DNA from: Geoglobus acetivorans
GTDB lineage: Archaea > Halobacteriota > Archaeoglobi > Archaeoglobales > Archaeoglobaceae
DNA: 64,000 nucleotides
Direction of reading: 5' to 3'
Assembly (NCBI RefSeq): GCF_000789255.1
Contig: NZ_CP009552.1
Location: 1,364,001 to 1,428,000, forward strand
Both the position numbers and the translations under genes were made by a program. Under the pieces are notes generated by a model, which saw nothing but the letters and a program-made list of their open reading frames with translations, made no database searches and was not told where the DNA came from. Each line of letters opens with the position of its first letter. The first letter of the stretch is position 1. Shown here piece after piece: positions 49,240 through 57,708 of the stretch.

Positions 49240-49605
49240 ATGGGTTTGATGGACAGGCTGTTCAGGAGGGGTGAGAACGCAGCAGGCAGGCCCATCAGTG
49301 TCGACCATTCCAGCTTTGACGAGATCCTGAAGTCCAGCAGATATGCAGTCGTGGACTTCTGGGGAAAAAACTGCCCACCATGCGAGGCCATGGAGCCGAT
49401 CCTGAAAAAGCTCGCCAGAGAGTACGAGGGAGAGGTCATCTTCCTGAAGGTAAATGCAGCTTCCAGTCAGGAGATATCCCGGAGGTTCAGAGTGAAGAGC
49501 GTCCCCGCGTTCCTGTTCTTCGAAAATGGAAGGCTGAAGGGCAGAAGGGTCGGAGCAATGTCGTACGAAGCCTTCAAAAAGTGGGTTGAGAGCATGATGT
49601 CCTGA
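49240..49605 (+). CDS. Thioredoxin-like protein with CPPC active site
   Basis: The 121-residue protein has a thioredoxin fold with FWGKNCPPCEAMEPI, so the active site is CPPC instead of CGPC, and the usual Trp before it is Asn. SVPAFLFFENGRLKGRRVGA supplies the cis-Pro. The first 20 residues are an extra basic N-terminal part (MGLMDRLFRRGEN) without a clear signal. It follows nrdJ on the same strand and may serve as its reductant. Two other thioredoxins lie at 56 kb. Confidence 0.88.
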   Translation: MGLMDRLFRRGENAAGRPISVDHSSFDEILKSSRYAVVDFWGKNCPPCEAMEPILKKLAREYEGEVIFLKVNAASSQEISRRFRVKSVPAFLFFENGRLKGRRVGAMSYEAFKKWVESMMS

Positions 49606-49607
49606 AA

Positions 49608-51026
49608 TCACTCCAGATCGATGACCTTCCCCGGATTCAGAATGCCGTTGGGGTCAAAGACCTTTTTTATTGCCTTCATGAGCTCTATGCTTTTTTCGGG
49701 CAGGGTTTTCAGCATGTCCGCTTTTTTGACCGAACCTATACCGTGCTCTCCGGTGATGTACCCCCCAAGCCTGCTCGCCACGCCAAACGCAAACTCCTTG
49801 AATTTCAGATATTTTTCCAGCCATTCGTCCTCACCCATTCCCGACTTCAGTATCTGCTGGTGGACATTTCCATCTCCCGCATGCCCGAAGTGCAGAACCC
49901 GAATGCCGAGCCTTTCAGCCTCCTTCTGGCAGGTTTCAACAAACTCCGCTATGCTCGCAGGCGGAACCGAGACGTCAAGAACCTCAATCGTCTCGCCCTT
50001 GAGTCCCTCGTAAATCAGGCTTCGAATCTCAAGTATTTCCCTCTGCTCCCTCCTGCTCACCCCAACAAGAACGTCAAGTGCGCCGTGATTTTTCGATATT
50101 CTCTCAATTACCTCAGCCTTTCTGATCAGCTCGTCCTCATCCATTCCATCAACGATTACCATCAGGTGAGCCTTACCTCCGCTGCAAGGCCACCTCTTGC
50201 CGGTTACCCTCTCCCCAGCCCTTATGGCCTCGATATCCATGTATTCCATCGCGAGAGGAGTGATCCCGCTCCTGAGTATCTCCGGCACAGCCCTGATTGC
50301 GTTCTCTGCGCTTTCAAATGGGATGACGAGCGTGTATGTCGCCCCTGACTCCGGAATCAGGCGGAGAACTGCTTTCGTTACAGCGCACAGCGTCCCCTCG
50401 CTCCCAATTATGAGGTGAAGCAGATCGTAGCCTGTTGCGTTCTTTATCACCTTTCCGCCGAGATTCAGCACCTCGCCGGTTGGCAGCACAACCTCAAGGC
50501 CAACCACATAGTTTCTCATCACCCCGTACTTCACCGCTCTGGCCCCACCAGCGTTGTTCACGACAAGCCCTCCAATCTGAGCACCCTCGTCACCGGGGTG
50601 AGGCGGAAACGACAGGCCTGGAATTCTCTCAACAGCATCGAGCAGCTGTCTAAGCGTAACTCCTGCCTCGCAGACTGCCATCAGATTCTGCTCGTCAATC
50701 TCAATTATCCTGTTCATCCTTTCCATTGAGAGAACGATCCCCGGTCTCGTGGGTATTGCTCCACCGCTCAGCCCCGTACCACCGCCCCTGACAAACACCG
50801 GAATTTTACGCTCGTTTGCAAGCTTCATTATCCTGGAAACCTCTTCCGTGCTTCCCGGCTTTACCACAGCCACATCCCTTGATGCCTCCGGTCTTATCAG
50901 AGGGGGAGTTTCGTCGTAGAGGTAGCTCTCAGGATCGAGAACCACGTTCTCACTACCAACAATTTCCCGGAGCTTCAGAACCACGTCCCTGGAGAGAGAA
51001 GAGGACACCGCAACCACCGGGCACAT
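49608..51026 (-). CDS. FAD-linked oxidase, D-lactate/glycolate dehydrogenase type
   Basis: The protein is about 472 residues from the ATG at 51026. It belongs to the FAD-binding 4 / GlcD-Dld family: FVRGGGTGLSGGAIPTRPGIVLSMERMN forms the flavin phosphate loop, and GHAGDGNVHQQILKS with GEHGIGSVKK marks the C-domain. Such enzymes oxidise D-lactate, glycolate or 2-hydroxy acids; A. fulgidus is known to have a D-lactate dehydrogenase of this type. Alternative starts at 51044 and 51104 exist. It is divergent from a small membrane gene and shares with it a palindrome at 51035-51046. Confidence 0.86.
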   Translation of the reverse strand: MCPVVAVSSSLSRDVVLKLREIVGSENVVLDPESYLYDETPPLIRPEASRDVAVVKPGSTEEVSRIMKLANERKIPVFVRGGGTGLSGGAIPTRPGIVLSMERMNRIIEIDEQNLMAVCEAGVTLRQLLDAVERIPGLSFPPHPGDEGAQIGGLVVNNAGGARAVKYGVMRNYVVGLEVVLPTGEVLNLGGKVIKNATGYDLLHLIIGSEGTLCAVTKAVLRLIPESGATYTLVIPFESAENAIRAVPEILRSGITPLAMEYMDIEAIRAGERVTGKRWPCSGGKAHLMVIVDGMDEDELIRKAEVIERISKNHGALDVLVGVSRREQREILEIRSLIYEGLKGETIEVLDVSVPPASIAEFVETCQKEAERLGIRVLHFGHAGDGNVHQQILKSGMGEDEWLEKYLKFKEFAFGVASRLGGYITGEHGIGSVKKADMLKTLPEKSIELMKAIKKVFDPNGILNPGKVIDLE

Positions 51027-51034
51027 TTGGAAAT

Positions 51035-51046
51035 GATTAATCATAA
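51035..51046. promoter_or_regulatory. Palindrome ATGATTAATCAT between divergent genes
   Basis: The 12 bases are a perfect palindrome in the short gap between the FAD oxidase and the membrane protein. The position, near the expected transcription start of each gene, suits an operator or a bidirectional TATA element. The half site ATGATTAAT also occurs twice before the hydrogenase gene (62595-62626). Short A/T-rich palindromes do occur by chance. Confidence 0.4.
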
Positions 51047-51061
51047 ATGTTACGATATCCC

Positions 51062-51484
51062 ATGAGCCAGATAGAGCCGGAAATTCACCTGGACAGATAC
51101 TCACAGAAAGGCTTTTCTATAGCTGACCAGATCCAGTACATGACCCTCAGAGACGCAGTATATTACACTGGAATCGCCATATCGGCAATATCCACGTTTC
51201 TCCTGTTCGTTTCATACATCATGCTGGTTTCAGGCAGCGCAATCGCCATCACCGGAATACTTCTCCTGGCATATTACATCCTTGCAGGCTCTGCAGGTAG
51301 TATTCTCACAGCACTCGGCCGAACCCCGGAAAATCCCACAAGATTTGCACCACCGGTTCTCGGGTTGATTCAAACAGTCATCGTGCTCTTCCTGATCATA
51401 AAGATAAACACATTCAGCATCGCAATTCTGCTGCTGTTCATCCCGCCACTTCTGCTGATGGGAAAGAGAGTGATTTTTCGCTGA
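51062..51484 (+). CDS. Four-helix membrane protein of unknown function
   Basis: The 140 residues begin with a polar N-terminus (MSQIEPEIHLDRYSQKG) and then carry about four hydrophobic helices, such as YTGIAISAISTFLLFVSYIM and VLGLIQTVIVLFLIIKI. I recognise no family. The ATG at 51062 is preferred over one at 51047 because the latter is too near the shared promoter. It starts 35 bases from the FAD oxidase on the other strand and is followed, 11 bases after its stop, by the CRISPR array. Confidence 0.6.
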   Translation: MSQIEPEIHLDRYSQKGFSIADQIQYMTLRDAVYYTGIAISAISTFLLFVSYIMLVSGSAIAITGILLLAYYILAGSAGSILTALGRTPENPTRFAPPVLGLIQTVIVLFLIIKINTFSIAILLLFIPPLLLMGKRVIFR

Positions 51485-51495
51485 ACTGATACAGC

Positions 51496-52339
51496 CTTTC
51501 GGTCTCTTAAAGGTTTGATTTTAACGGAGATTTACAGCGTTGATGGAGTTCTGCAGGCTTCCTTTCAATCCCTTAAAGGTCTGATTTTAACGAAGAAGGC
51601 CATGAGTGGAATTGCTGAGACGAGAAGGACTTTCAATCCCTTAAAGGTCTGATTTTAACCCACTACAGAAGGCCGAACTCACAGAACATATATGAAACTT
51701 TCAATCCCTTAAAGGTCTGATTTTAACATATATGCTTGTTTTCGTGTCTGGCTTTATCCTTGCTCTTTCAATCCCTTAAAGGTCTGATTTTAACGAAACT
51801 GTCTGAAGTCCTTGAACCTGATTCCTCTGCTTTCTTTCAATCCCTTAAAGGTCTGATTTTAACCACCGAGCATGGCAACGAGATTAAGTCCGACTGCGAG
51901 AGTCTTTCAATCCCTTAAAGGTCTGATTTTAACCTTGTACTTCGTTACCTGTGTACATTCCTGCACCACACGCTTTCAATCCCTTAAAGGTCTGATTTTA
52001 ACAACGAAAACGAGCATATAAGCCCAATTATAAAGATCCCCTTTCAATCCCTTAAAGGTCTGATTTTAACTAGAAACCCTTAAAAAGTTGAATTGCAGAA
52101 AAGTTAATCTTTCAATCCCTTAAAGGTCTGATTTTAACTCAATTATTTTTGGAGGTGTATATGTGTGGTGAGGGTCTTTCAATCCCTTAAAGGTCTGATT
52201 TTAACGGATTTCGAAAAAACGGCTTTGGTTGATTATGATTTCTTTCAATCCCTTAAAGGTCTGATTTTAACTGAGAGTATTGAGTGTATCACCACGCCAA
52301 GCACAAGTACTTTCAATCCCTTAAAGGTCTGATTTTAAC
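51496..52339 (-). CRISPR. CRISPR array: 13 repeats of 30 bp, 12 spacers
   Basis: On the plus strand the repeat is CTTTCAATCCCTTAAAGG followed by TCTGATTTTAAC (30 bp); spacers are 36-40 bp. Twelve copies are identical. The first, at 51496-51525, differs at four positions (CTTTCGGTCTC..., AGGTTTG), which marks the leader-distal end. The array is therefore read on the minus strand, where each repeat ends GGGATTGAAAG and would leave the handle ATTGAAAG after Cas6 cutting. This repeat type is shared with A. fulgidus and other type I-A/I-B systems. No cas gene lies within 48 kb of it inside the window; the only ones are at 1-1.5 kb. Confidence 0.98.
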
Positions 52340-52707
52340 CTCCGGTAATAATCTCTCAAATTCCTTTAAAAAGCTTTCTTCCCGCTTCTTTCATTTAAAT
52401 ACTGCAGCGAACCTCCGGTGATGCGTGTTGTTTATAACGTTGTGCGACTTTTATCCTGGGGTTTGTTTTTCGATTGTGGATTTTTTATGGGCTTTTTTCT
52501 GAATTTAATAAAATCTGTCAGGGATGAGTCAGATAATAAAAATAAACTGGCTCAATTTCAGGAAAGGAGGAAGCGAAAATTAAAAGTTTTTGCTATAAAA
52601 ATCTAAGATAAAAAGATGTGCGACCCTGTTTGAGACATTGTTTGAAGAAAAGAAAGCAGAAAAAGTTCGAAAATTTGAAACATGCCTCAATCCTCTAAGA
52701 TTGCGGA
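52340..52707 (-). promoter_or_regulatory. CRISPR leader region
   Basis: This A/T-rich stretch lies on the side of the array opposite the degenerate repeat and carries a TATA-like CTTTTTAAAGG at 52363-52373 facing the array, so transcription would start about at the first repeat. A second A/T box, TTTAAATACT, is at about 52394-52403. The 62-codon frame at 52418-52606 has no recognisable family and I do not call it. The rest of the stretch, up to the trpS 3' end, shows nothing more. Confidence 0.65.
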
Positions 52708-53970
52708 TCAGACAATTATGTTGTACATATCCAGCCTGCTCTCAACCTCGTTCATCCTCTCCTGGAGCTCTTTAAGAAAGTTCTCCACCCTCTCGACAGC
52801 AAGCCTCTTGCATTTACCGCATAAAAGCCTGCCCTCCCTGCAGTCCCTTTCGATTTCCTCAAGCTCCCTATCGTCCAGCAGGTGTATGGTGTAGAGCTCG
52901 AAAATCACGCACTTCTCGGGCTGCCCGCCAAGCCTCCTCTGCTCCTCTGCAGTAGCTCTCCCTCCAGTAAGGGCTCTCATGACCTTTTTTCCAGCATCTT
53001 CGGGAGTGTCAAGCAGGGAGATAAAGCTCTCCGGTTTTGAAGAGCTCATCTTCCCGCCCTGAAGTCCGGTTATGAAGCGGTGGTATGTGGAGGATGGGGG
53101 AATGAACGCATATCCGCCAGCACTGACCTCCAGCTCCCTGATTCTCTCCTCAACTTCCTCAGGCTGAGCGAAAACATCAACATGCTCCTCGTAGAACTTC
53201 ATCTCAAAGTCCAGATCTCTCAACCTCTCCAGATATTCACTTCCCTTCCTGCTTCTCACCCTCACACCATTTTCAATCCTCTCGAAAGCAAATATGGAGA
53301 CTCTCGCAGCCAGATCTCTTGTCAGCCTTATGTGGGGGTCCTGATCAGCCCCGACGGGAACGACGGTGGGCTTGGGGCCGCCATAAAATGCAATCTGGGG
53401 CAGGAGAATGTCGCCTGCCTGGACAGATGTCACGAACATCTTTGCGAGAGTTGTTTCACCATCAAAACCGTATATCGCCTTCAGCTCGCTCCAGTTGACC
53501 TCCTCGGCAAGCTCGAAGGCAAGACTTTTCACCCTCTCGTTAGCGCTCTGGAAGTAAATGACTGAGTTTTCGCTGAGACCGAGGGCGATTATCGCCTTGA
53601 TGTACTCCATACCTATTTCTCTTGTCCTCTCCCAGCTCAGTCGCCTTACAGCGTGGGCCTCCATGTCAGCAATGCCAACAAAGGCAATACCACCCATCCG
53701 GTTGTGCCAGACAATCTCGTCCATGGTCATCTTGTGGCCGAAATGCGGTAAGCCTGAGGGCATGAACCCAGACATCACCGCAAATTTTTCACCGCTTTTC
53801 ATCGCCCTGACAATTCTGTAATAATCACGATGTCCGAAAATTATCCCCCTCTTCATCAGGTGCATGGGTTCATCAATCTGATCAAGGATCGGGCTGAATG
53901 GCTCGATACCGAATTCCTGAATCAGCCTGTCGTAGTCAACCTCACCGCTGACCTCCCAGGGAGTGATCAT
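52708..53970 (-). CDS. trpS: Tryptophanyl-tRNA synthetase
   Basis: This class I synthetase charges tRNA-Trp. It has the HIGH-like PSGLPHFGHKMTMDE and the signature loop GGKMSSSKPESF, with the archaeal/eukaryotic-type N-terminal part FSPILDQIDEPMHLMKRGIIFGHRD. The start at 53970 (MITPWEVSGEVDYDRL) is chosen because TTTTTATTTAC at 53991-54001 lies about 25 bases upstream; the open frame continues up to 54186 but that extension would run through the divergent promoter. Length is then 420 residues, normal for archaea. Confidence 0.94.
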   Translation of the reverse strand: MITPWEVSGEVDYDRLIQEFGIEPFSPILDQIDEPMHLMKRGIIFGHRDYYRIVRAMKSGEKFAVMSGFMPSGLPHFGHKMTMDEIVWHNRMGGIAFVGIADMEAHAVRRLSWERTREIGMEYIKAIIALGLSENSVIYFQSANERVKSLAFELAEEVNWSELKAIYGFDGETTLAKMFVTSVQAGDILLPQIAFYGGPKPTVVPVGADQDPHIRLTRDLAARVSIFAFERIENGVRVRSRKGSEYLERLRDLDFEMKFYEEHVDVFAQPEEVEERIRELEVSAGGYAFIPPSSTYHRFITGLQGGKMSSSKPESFISLLDTPEDAGKKVMRALTGGRATAEEQRRLGGQPEKCVIFELYTIHLLDDRELEEIERDCREGRLLCGKCKRLAVERVENFLKELQERMNEVESRLDMYNIIV

Positions 53971-54054
53971 GGGCATAGCTCTTGATGAGTAAATAAAAAC
54001 TCTTTGATTTGCCTGCAGAAAACTATTTATCTTTGACTGTATAAAATAAAAATC

Positions 54055-54378
54055 ATGGCAAAAACATCTCTCGGTCTTGATGAAAACGTTGAGGCTGCTC
54101 TGAGCTACGTGCTGGGCTTTCTCACAGGAATTGTATTTTATCTGCTTGAAAAAGAGAGTAAATTCGTGAGGTTCCACGCAATGCAATCCATAGTTGTCTT
54201 TCTCTCAATCGCAGTCCTCCAGAAAGTTCTCATGTTCATACCGTTTTTCGGGTGGCTCGTCTCCTGGCTCCTCGGACTTCTCGGCTTTGCACTGTGGATC
54301 GTGCTGATAATCAAGGCATACCAGGGTGAGATGTTCAGGGTGCCGGTAGCCGGAGATTTCGCCGAGAAATACGTTTGA
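54055..54378 (+). CDS. DUF4870 membrane protein
   Basis: The 107-residue protein begins with LDENVEAALSYVLGFLTGIVFYLLEKESKFVRFHAMQS, the hallmark of the DUF4870 family, followed by two more membrane helices ending LIIKAYQGEMFRVPVAGDFAEKYV. The role is unknown; the fold resembles small Tic20-like proteins. A TATA (CTATTTATCTT) near 54024-54034 fits a leaderless start. It is divergent from trpS. Confidence 0.86.
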   Translation: MAKTSLGLDENVEAALSYVLGFLTGIVFYLLEKESKFVRFHAMQSIVVFLSIAVLQKVLMFIPFFGWLVSWLLGLLGFALWIVLIIKAYQGEMFRVPVAGDFAEKYV

Positions 54379-54452
54379 ACCCACCGCACACCAAATTTTT
54401 TACGCCCGCAGTTTTACGGAAACTTTAAAATACGATAAGCAGTGGTGGATTC

Positions 54453-54923
54453 ATGGGTTTCTTCGGCACAAGGGCTGGAACCTTCTCAGACGTGAGCCTC
54501 GTGCTTGAGTTCCTCGTCACATTCGCATTTCTGCTGGGATACTATTTCGCAAGGAAAAAGGACATAAGCTCGCACTACAGGACAATGGTATCCGCCTTCG
54601 CCCTGGATACGTCGTTCATGGTGAGCTACATGGTGAAGTCACTCGTCGAAGGGAGAACCGAGTTCGTGGGGCCAGCAGTCATCAAGACCTACATTTACCT
54701 GCCAACAGTCATTTTTCACTCGATAATCTCCATCGTCGTTCTGGTGATGGCCGGATACATGGTTTACCACGGTTTCAGGAACACGGAGAAGACCAACGGC
54801 AGAAGGATGCTGAGGGGCGTGCAGAAGCATCACAGGCTCGGAAGGCTAACCATAATAACCTGGCTGCTTTCGTTTGCGAGCGGGCTCGCGATATACTATC
54901 TGCTTTACGTTGCAGAGTTTTAA
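54453..54923 (+). CDS. DUF420 (YozB-like) membrane protein
   Basis: The 156 residues form about four helices with HYRTMVSAFALDTSFMVSYM, VIFHSIISIVVLVMAGYMVYHGF and HHRLGRLTIITWLLSFASG. The four His placed at helix ends resemble heme-binding membrane proteins; the family DUF420 includes YozB/CtaM, linked to cytochrome oxidase assembly. Heme binding here is an inference. It is read in the same direction as the DUF4870 gene, 74 bases after it. Confidence 0.78.
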   Translation: MGFFGTRAGTFSDVSLVLEFLVTFAFLLGYYFARKKDISSHYRTMVSAFALDTSFMVSYMVKSLVEGRTEFVGPAVIKTYIYLPTVIFHSIISIVVLVMAGYMVYHGFRNTEKTNGRRMLRGVQKHHRLGRLTIITWLLSFASGLAIYYLLYVAEF

Positions 54924-54982
54924 ATCCCCATTTTTTGCGTGCGAAATTCTGAGTCAGCATTTTCATGCGCATAAAACCCAAT

Positions 54983-55204
54983 ATGGGACGCCCAAACCAG
55001 AACAAAACCCGTGTGAACCTGACAATAAACAGGGATAGATTGAAAGCTTCGAGGCAATACATACCCGATCTCTCCGATTTCGTGGAGAAGAAGCTCTTAG
55101 AATTCTTAGAATTCGTAAACCACCCAGTAGAAAAAAGTTTGATATGCGGCCGCCGGGATTCGAACCCGGGCAACGGGCTCGGGAGGCCCGTGTCCTACCG
55201 CTAG
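54983..55204 (+). CDS. Ribbon-helix-helix-like protein, C-terminus running into tRNA-Gly
   Basis: From ATG at 54983 the frame reads MGRPNQNKTRVNLTINRDRL and IPDLSDFVEKKLLEFLEF, a ribbon-helix-helix pattern like type II antitoxins of the CcdA/CopG kind. The last 20 codons (the GRRDSNPGNGLGRPVSY region) are antisense to tRNA-Gly and its stop lies in the tRNA D-arm, so the end of the protein was probably not selected. It may be a gene cut by an integration event at the tRNA, or an accidental frame. No toxin partner is visible. Confidence 0.45.
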   Translation: MGRPNQNKTRVNLTINRDRLKASRQYIPDLSDFVEKKLLEFLEFVNHPVEKSLICGRRDSNPGNGLGRPVSYR

Positions 55205-55215
55205 ACTACGACCGC
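55145..55215 (-). tRNA. tRNA-Gly (CCC)
   Basis: The minus strand folds as a 71-nt tRNA: acceptor GCGGUCG with CGGCCGC, D arm GUCUAGCGGUAGGAC, anticodon loop CUCCCGA giving anticodon CCC, T arm CCGGGUUCGAAUCCCGG, and discriminator A. CCA is not encoded. It stands alone; the plus-strand RHH frame runs into it from its 3' side. Confidence 0.97.
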
Positions 55216-55314
55216 CTTCTCACAGACTTAAGTTGCTCGGGTAATATATCCCTTTCGCTGGGTTCTGGAACCTACCTTCAGAAAGATTTTTGGTAGCCAG
55301 CACAGAAAAGCCAT

Positions 55315-55995
55315 GTGAGCATTCTGGATGAACTTGAGAGGATTGAGAAAAAGCTGAAAAGAGGGGAAGACGTCAGGAGAGAATTCTGGTTGCTCGCAGG
55401 CAGAATAAAGAGGTCAAACGTTCGGGATGACGACATCCTATCAAGAGTAGCAAGGATCAGAGACGAGATGTTCGACAGAAAAGTTCTCTTCGGATTCAGA
55501 GCAGGTTTTTCCGCATTCTCATTCCTGTTTATTCTATCCAACACCCTGCTTTACCTGATTGCCTTTAAACCCATGCCTGACAATCTTAAACTCGTCAGCA
55601 TTGCCGCTGTGGAACTCGCAGCCCTGTACACCTCATTTCTTGTGGGCAGGTGTCTTTCGGCAACTCTGACGGGGATAGAGGTGGATGGCTTTTACAGATA
55701 CACCCCTCTCGAGTTTGGAGTCAAGATCAACTACCTGAGCTACCTGAAAGCATCCCAGAGAGACAGAGTGCTGCTCTATTCAGGAGCGATCGTTCTTGAA
55801 CACATCACAATGCTTGCCCACACGCTGTTTCTTCTCTCCATCAAATCGAGCTGCTGGATCATTCCGGCATTCTTTCTGATCGCAAATCTGCCATTCTCAT
55901 ACCTGATGCACAGAGCTATGAGAACGGGAGAGCTTCACAGACTGATCAGAGAGTACAGAATTTTAAGAGAGGTGAGAGCAAAAGCCAATAAATAA
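55315..55995 (+). CDS. Membrane protein of unknown function with N-terminal coiled part
   Basis: The 226-residue protein starts with GTG at 55315. Residues 1-52 are charged helix (ILDELERIEKKLKRGED), then follow about five hydrophobic helices, among them FLFILSNTLLYLIAF and LFLLSIKSSCWIIPAFFLIANL. I recognise no family. A soluble front plus several helices suits a sensor or transporter subunit. It lies 84 bases before the redox operon on the same strand but has its own stop and gap. Confidence 0.62.
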   Translation: MSILDELERIEKKLKRGEDVRREFWLLAGRIKRSNVRDDDILSRVARIRDEMFDRKVLFGFRAGFSAFSFLFILSNTLLYLIAFKPMPDNLKLVSIAAVELAALYTSFLVGRCLSATLTGIEVDGFYRYTPLEFGVKINYLSYLKASQRDRVLLYSGAIVLEHITMLAHTLFLLSIKSSCWIIPAFFLIANLPFSYLMHRAMRTGELHRLIREYRILREVRAKANK

Positions 55996-56078
55996 TCATT
56001 TGGTTTTTACCGTTTTTGTCAAAACCACTCTCAGCTTAAATACATGTTCTGACAAAGTAGGTACTGAGGTGATGAAGG

Positions 56079-56339
56079 ATGATCTCAATAAAGCTCCTCA
56101 CGTCCCCAACCTGCCCGTACTGTCCGAGGGCGAGGGAAGTCGTAAAGAAACTGACTGAGGAAGACGGGAACGTTATCGCTCTGGAGCTGAGTGTTACCAC
56201 GGACGAAGGTCTGAAAGAGGCTCTGAAATTCGGAATATCCGGTGTTCCCGCGATAATTATAAACGACGCTGACGTGATACTGGGTGTCCCTAAGCTCTCA
56301 GACCTGAAAAGGCTTGTTGAAAAATACAGGTACAATTGA
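56079..56339 (+). CDS. Glutaredoxin/thioredoxin-like protein (CPYC)
   Basis: The 86-residue thioredoxin-fold protein has the active site TCPYCPRAREVV and the cis-Pro in GVPAIIIND. CPYC is glutaredoxin-like, but archaea of this type lack glutathione, so the partner is likely another thiol system. It opens an operon of six genes: this, thioredoxin, radical SAM, HTH, ferredoxin, unknown. A GAGGTGATGAAGG site precedes the ATG. Confidence 0.9.
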   Translation: MISIKLLTSPTCPYCPRAREVVKKLTEEDGNVIALELSVTTDEGLKEALKFGISGVPAIIINDADVILGVPKLSDLKRLVEKYRYN

Positions 56340-56357
56340 GATGGAGGTGAAAAAAGA

Positions 56358-56681
56358 ATGAAGGCACTCACAGAAAAGGATTTTGATGAGGAAATAAACA
56401 AAGATAAGCTCGTTGTAGTGGATTTCTGGGCAGAGTGGTGCATGCCGTGCAGAATGCTCACTCCGGTACTGGAAAAGCTGGAGAAGGAGTACGATGGAGT
56501 TGAGTTCGCGAAACTGAATACCGACGAATGCCCCAACGTCGCAATGAGATTTGGGATATTCAGCATCCCCACGGTGATGATGTTTTACAGAGGAGAAGTG
56601 GTAAACAGCTTTGTCGGAGCCATGCCAGAGAGCGTTGTCAGAAGAGAAGTGGAAAAGGCGCTTGAAAAGATACAGGCATGA
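56358..56681 (+). CDS. Thioredoxin (CMPC)
   Basis: The 107 residues are a normal thioredoxin with FWAEWCMPCRMLTPVL; the active site CMPC differs from the usual CGPC, which changes its redox potential. The rest is standard, with SIPTVMMFYRGEVV for cis-Pro. It follows the glutaredoxin-like gene by 18 bases and overlaps the radical-SAM gene start by four bases (ATGA), so all are translated together. Confidence 0.92.
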   Translation: MKALTEKDFDEEINKDKLVVVDFWAEWCMPCRMLTPVLEKLEKEYDGVEFAKLNTDECPNVAMRFGIFSIPTVMMFYRGEVVNSFVGAMPESVVRREVEKALEKIQA

Positions 56682-57346
56682 GAGTCATAAATTACGGGGA
56701 TTGCAGGGTCGATGTAGGCCTTTGCAATCTCCGGTGCCCCTACTGCGTTCATCTGGAACATGAGTTAAGAGACGTCAGCCCGGATGAGATAGCTTCATCG
56801 CTCAAAGGCTGTGAAAGTGTGTACATTGGCGGAGCAGAACCGACAGTCCATGCAGACCTTGCAAAACTGCTCGAAAAACTGAAAGAGAACGGTTCATACA
56901 TTACACTGAAAACAAACGGATATCTGCCGTCAAAGATTGAAGAAGTCCTGCATTATGTTGACAGGTTCGTATTCGAGATAAAGGGAGATTTTAACGACAT
57001 TGACACCGTGGCATTCATGTCTGGTTTGAGCAGAGAAAGAGCGAGAAAATACATCAGTAATCTGGAAAAGAGTCTGGAAATTGCAAGAAAGGGTGGAAAA
57101 ACCATAAGACTCTGGTTCAGAATAATTCCCGGATATGTGGATGAAAAACGCTTCACCAGAATGCTTGAAAAAGTTGGCATCGTGGACGAAATCCTCCTCT
57201 ACCAGTTCCTTTCGAGACCTGACTGGGATAAACCCGTAGAGGGTCTTGAAAAGCCCGATTACAAGTTTGTGAGAAAGCTGGGTGCAATCGCAAAACAGTA
57301 TGCAGGCAGGGTCATAATCATCGGAGACAGGCGGGAATCGATATGA
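56678..57346 (+). CDS. Radical-SAM protein of redox operon
   Basis: The 222-residue protein has the cluster motif CNLRCPYCVH near residues 16-25 and SVYIGGAEPTVHADLAK, in place of the usual GGEP. It resembles activases of the pyruvate-formate-lyase type and organic-radical activators, but no glycyl-radical enzyme is nearby. Its start overlaps the thioredoxin stop and its stop overlaps the HTH start (57343-57346), both as ATGA. The substrate is unknown. Confidence 0.82.
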   Translation: MRVINYGDCRVDVGLCNLRCPYCVHLEHELRDVSPDEIASSLKGCESVYIGGAEPTVHADLAKLLEKLKENGSYITLKTNGYLPSKIEEVLHYVDRFVFEIKGDFNDIDTVAFMSGLSRERARKYISNLEKSLEIARKGGKTIRLWFRIIPGYVDEKRFTRMLEKVGIVDEILLYQFLSRPDWDKPVEGLEKPDYKFVRKLGAIAKQYAGRVIIIGDRRESI

Positions 57347-57708
57347 GAACCATAAAGGATTCAATTACAAGCTTGAACTGCGAAACAATTCTGGAGTGCT
57401 TTTACGGGATCAACGACAGTGATGCACAGATATACCGTCTGCTAATAAAAAGAAATCTCAAAATAGAAGAAATAAGCCAGATCCTCGGGAGAGGGGAAAA
57501 TTCCGTCTACAAATCTCTGCAGAAACTTCTGATTGCCGGACTCGTTGTTAGAGAGAAAAAAGTGCTCCCGGGAGGGGGCTACTACTACACATACAGATCA
57601 GTATCTCCAGGCAAGTTAGCTGAAGAGATGCGCAGGATTATGAAAGAATGGTGCGAAAAAGTTGCATTTACGATAAATGAGTTTGAGGAAAAGTTCGGAG
57701 GTGATTGA
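57343..57708 (+). CDS. Winged-helix transcriptional regulator (TrmB/MarR-like)
   Basis: The 121 residues hold one winged helix: YRLLIKRNLKIEEISQILGRGENSVYKSLQKLLIAGLVVREKK, close to the TrmB/MarR type. The C-terminal helix (AEEMRRIMKEWCEKVAF) likely makes the dimer. It sits in the middle of the redox operon, coupled to the radical-SAM gene before and the ferredoxin after it (stop TGA directly followed by ATG), so it may be an autoregulator. One Cys in the last helix could sense redox state. Confidence 0.85.
   Translation: MRTIKDSITSLNCETILECFYGINDSDAQIYRLLIKRNLKIEEISQILGRGENSVYKSLQKLLIAGLVVREKKVLPGGGYYYTYRSVSPGKLAEEMRRIMKEWCEKVAFTINEFEEKFGGD

Noticed and set aside
52418-52606. 62-codon frame in the CRISPR leader
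   Set aside because: A/T-rich, no recognisable family, and it runs against the transcription of the leader.
56060-56080. CTGAGGTGATGA resembling D'/C' boxes
   Set aside because: It is the ribosome site GAGGTGATG before the glutaredoxin-like gene; flanking C and D boxes are absent.
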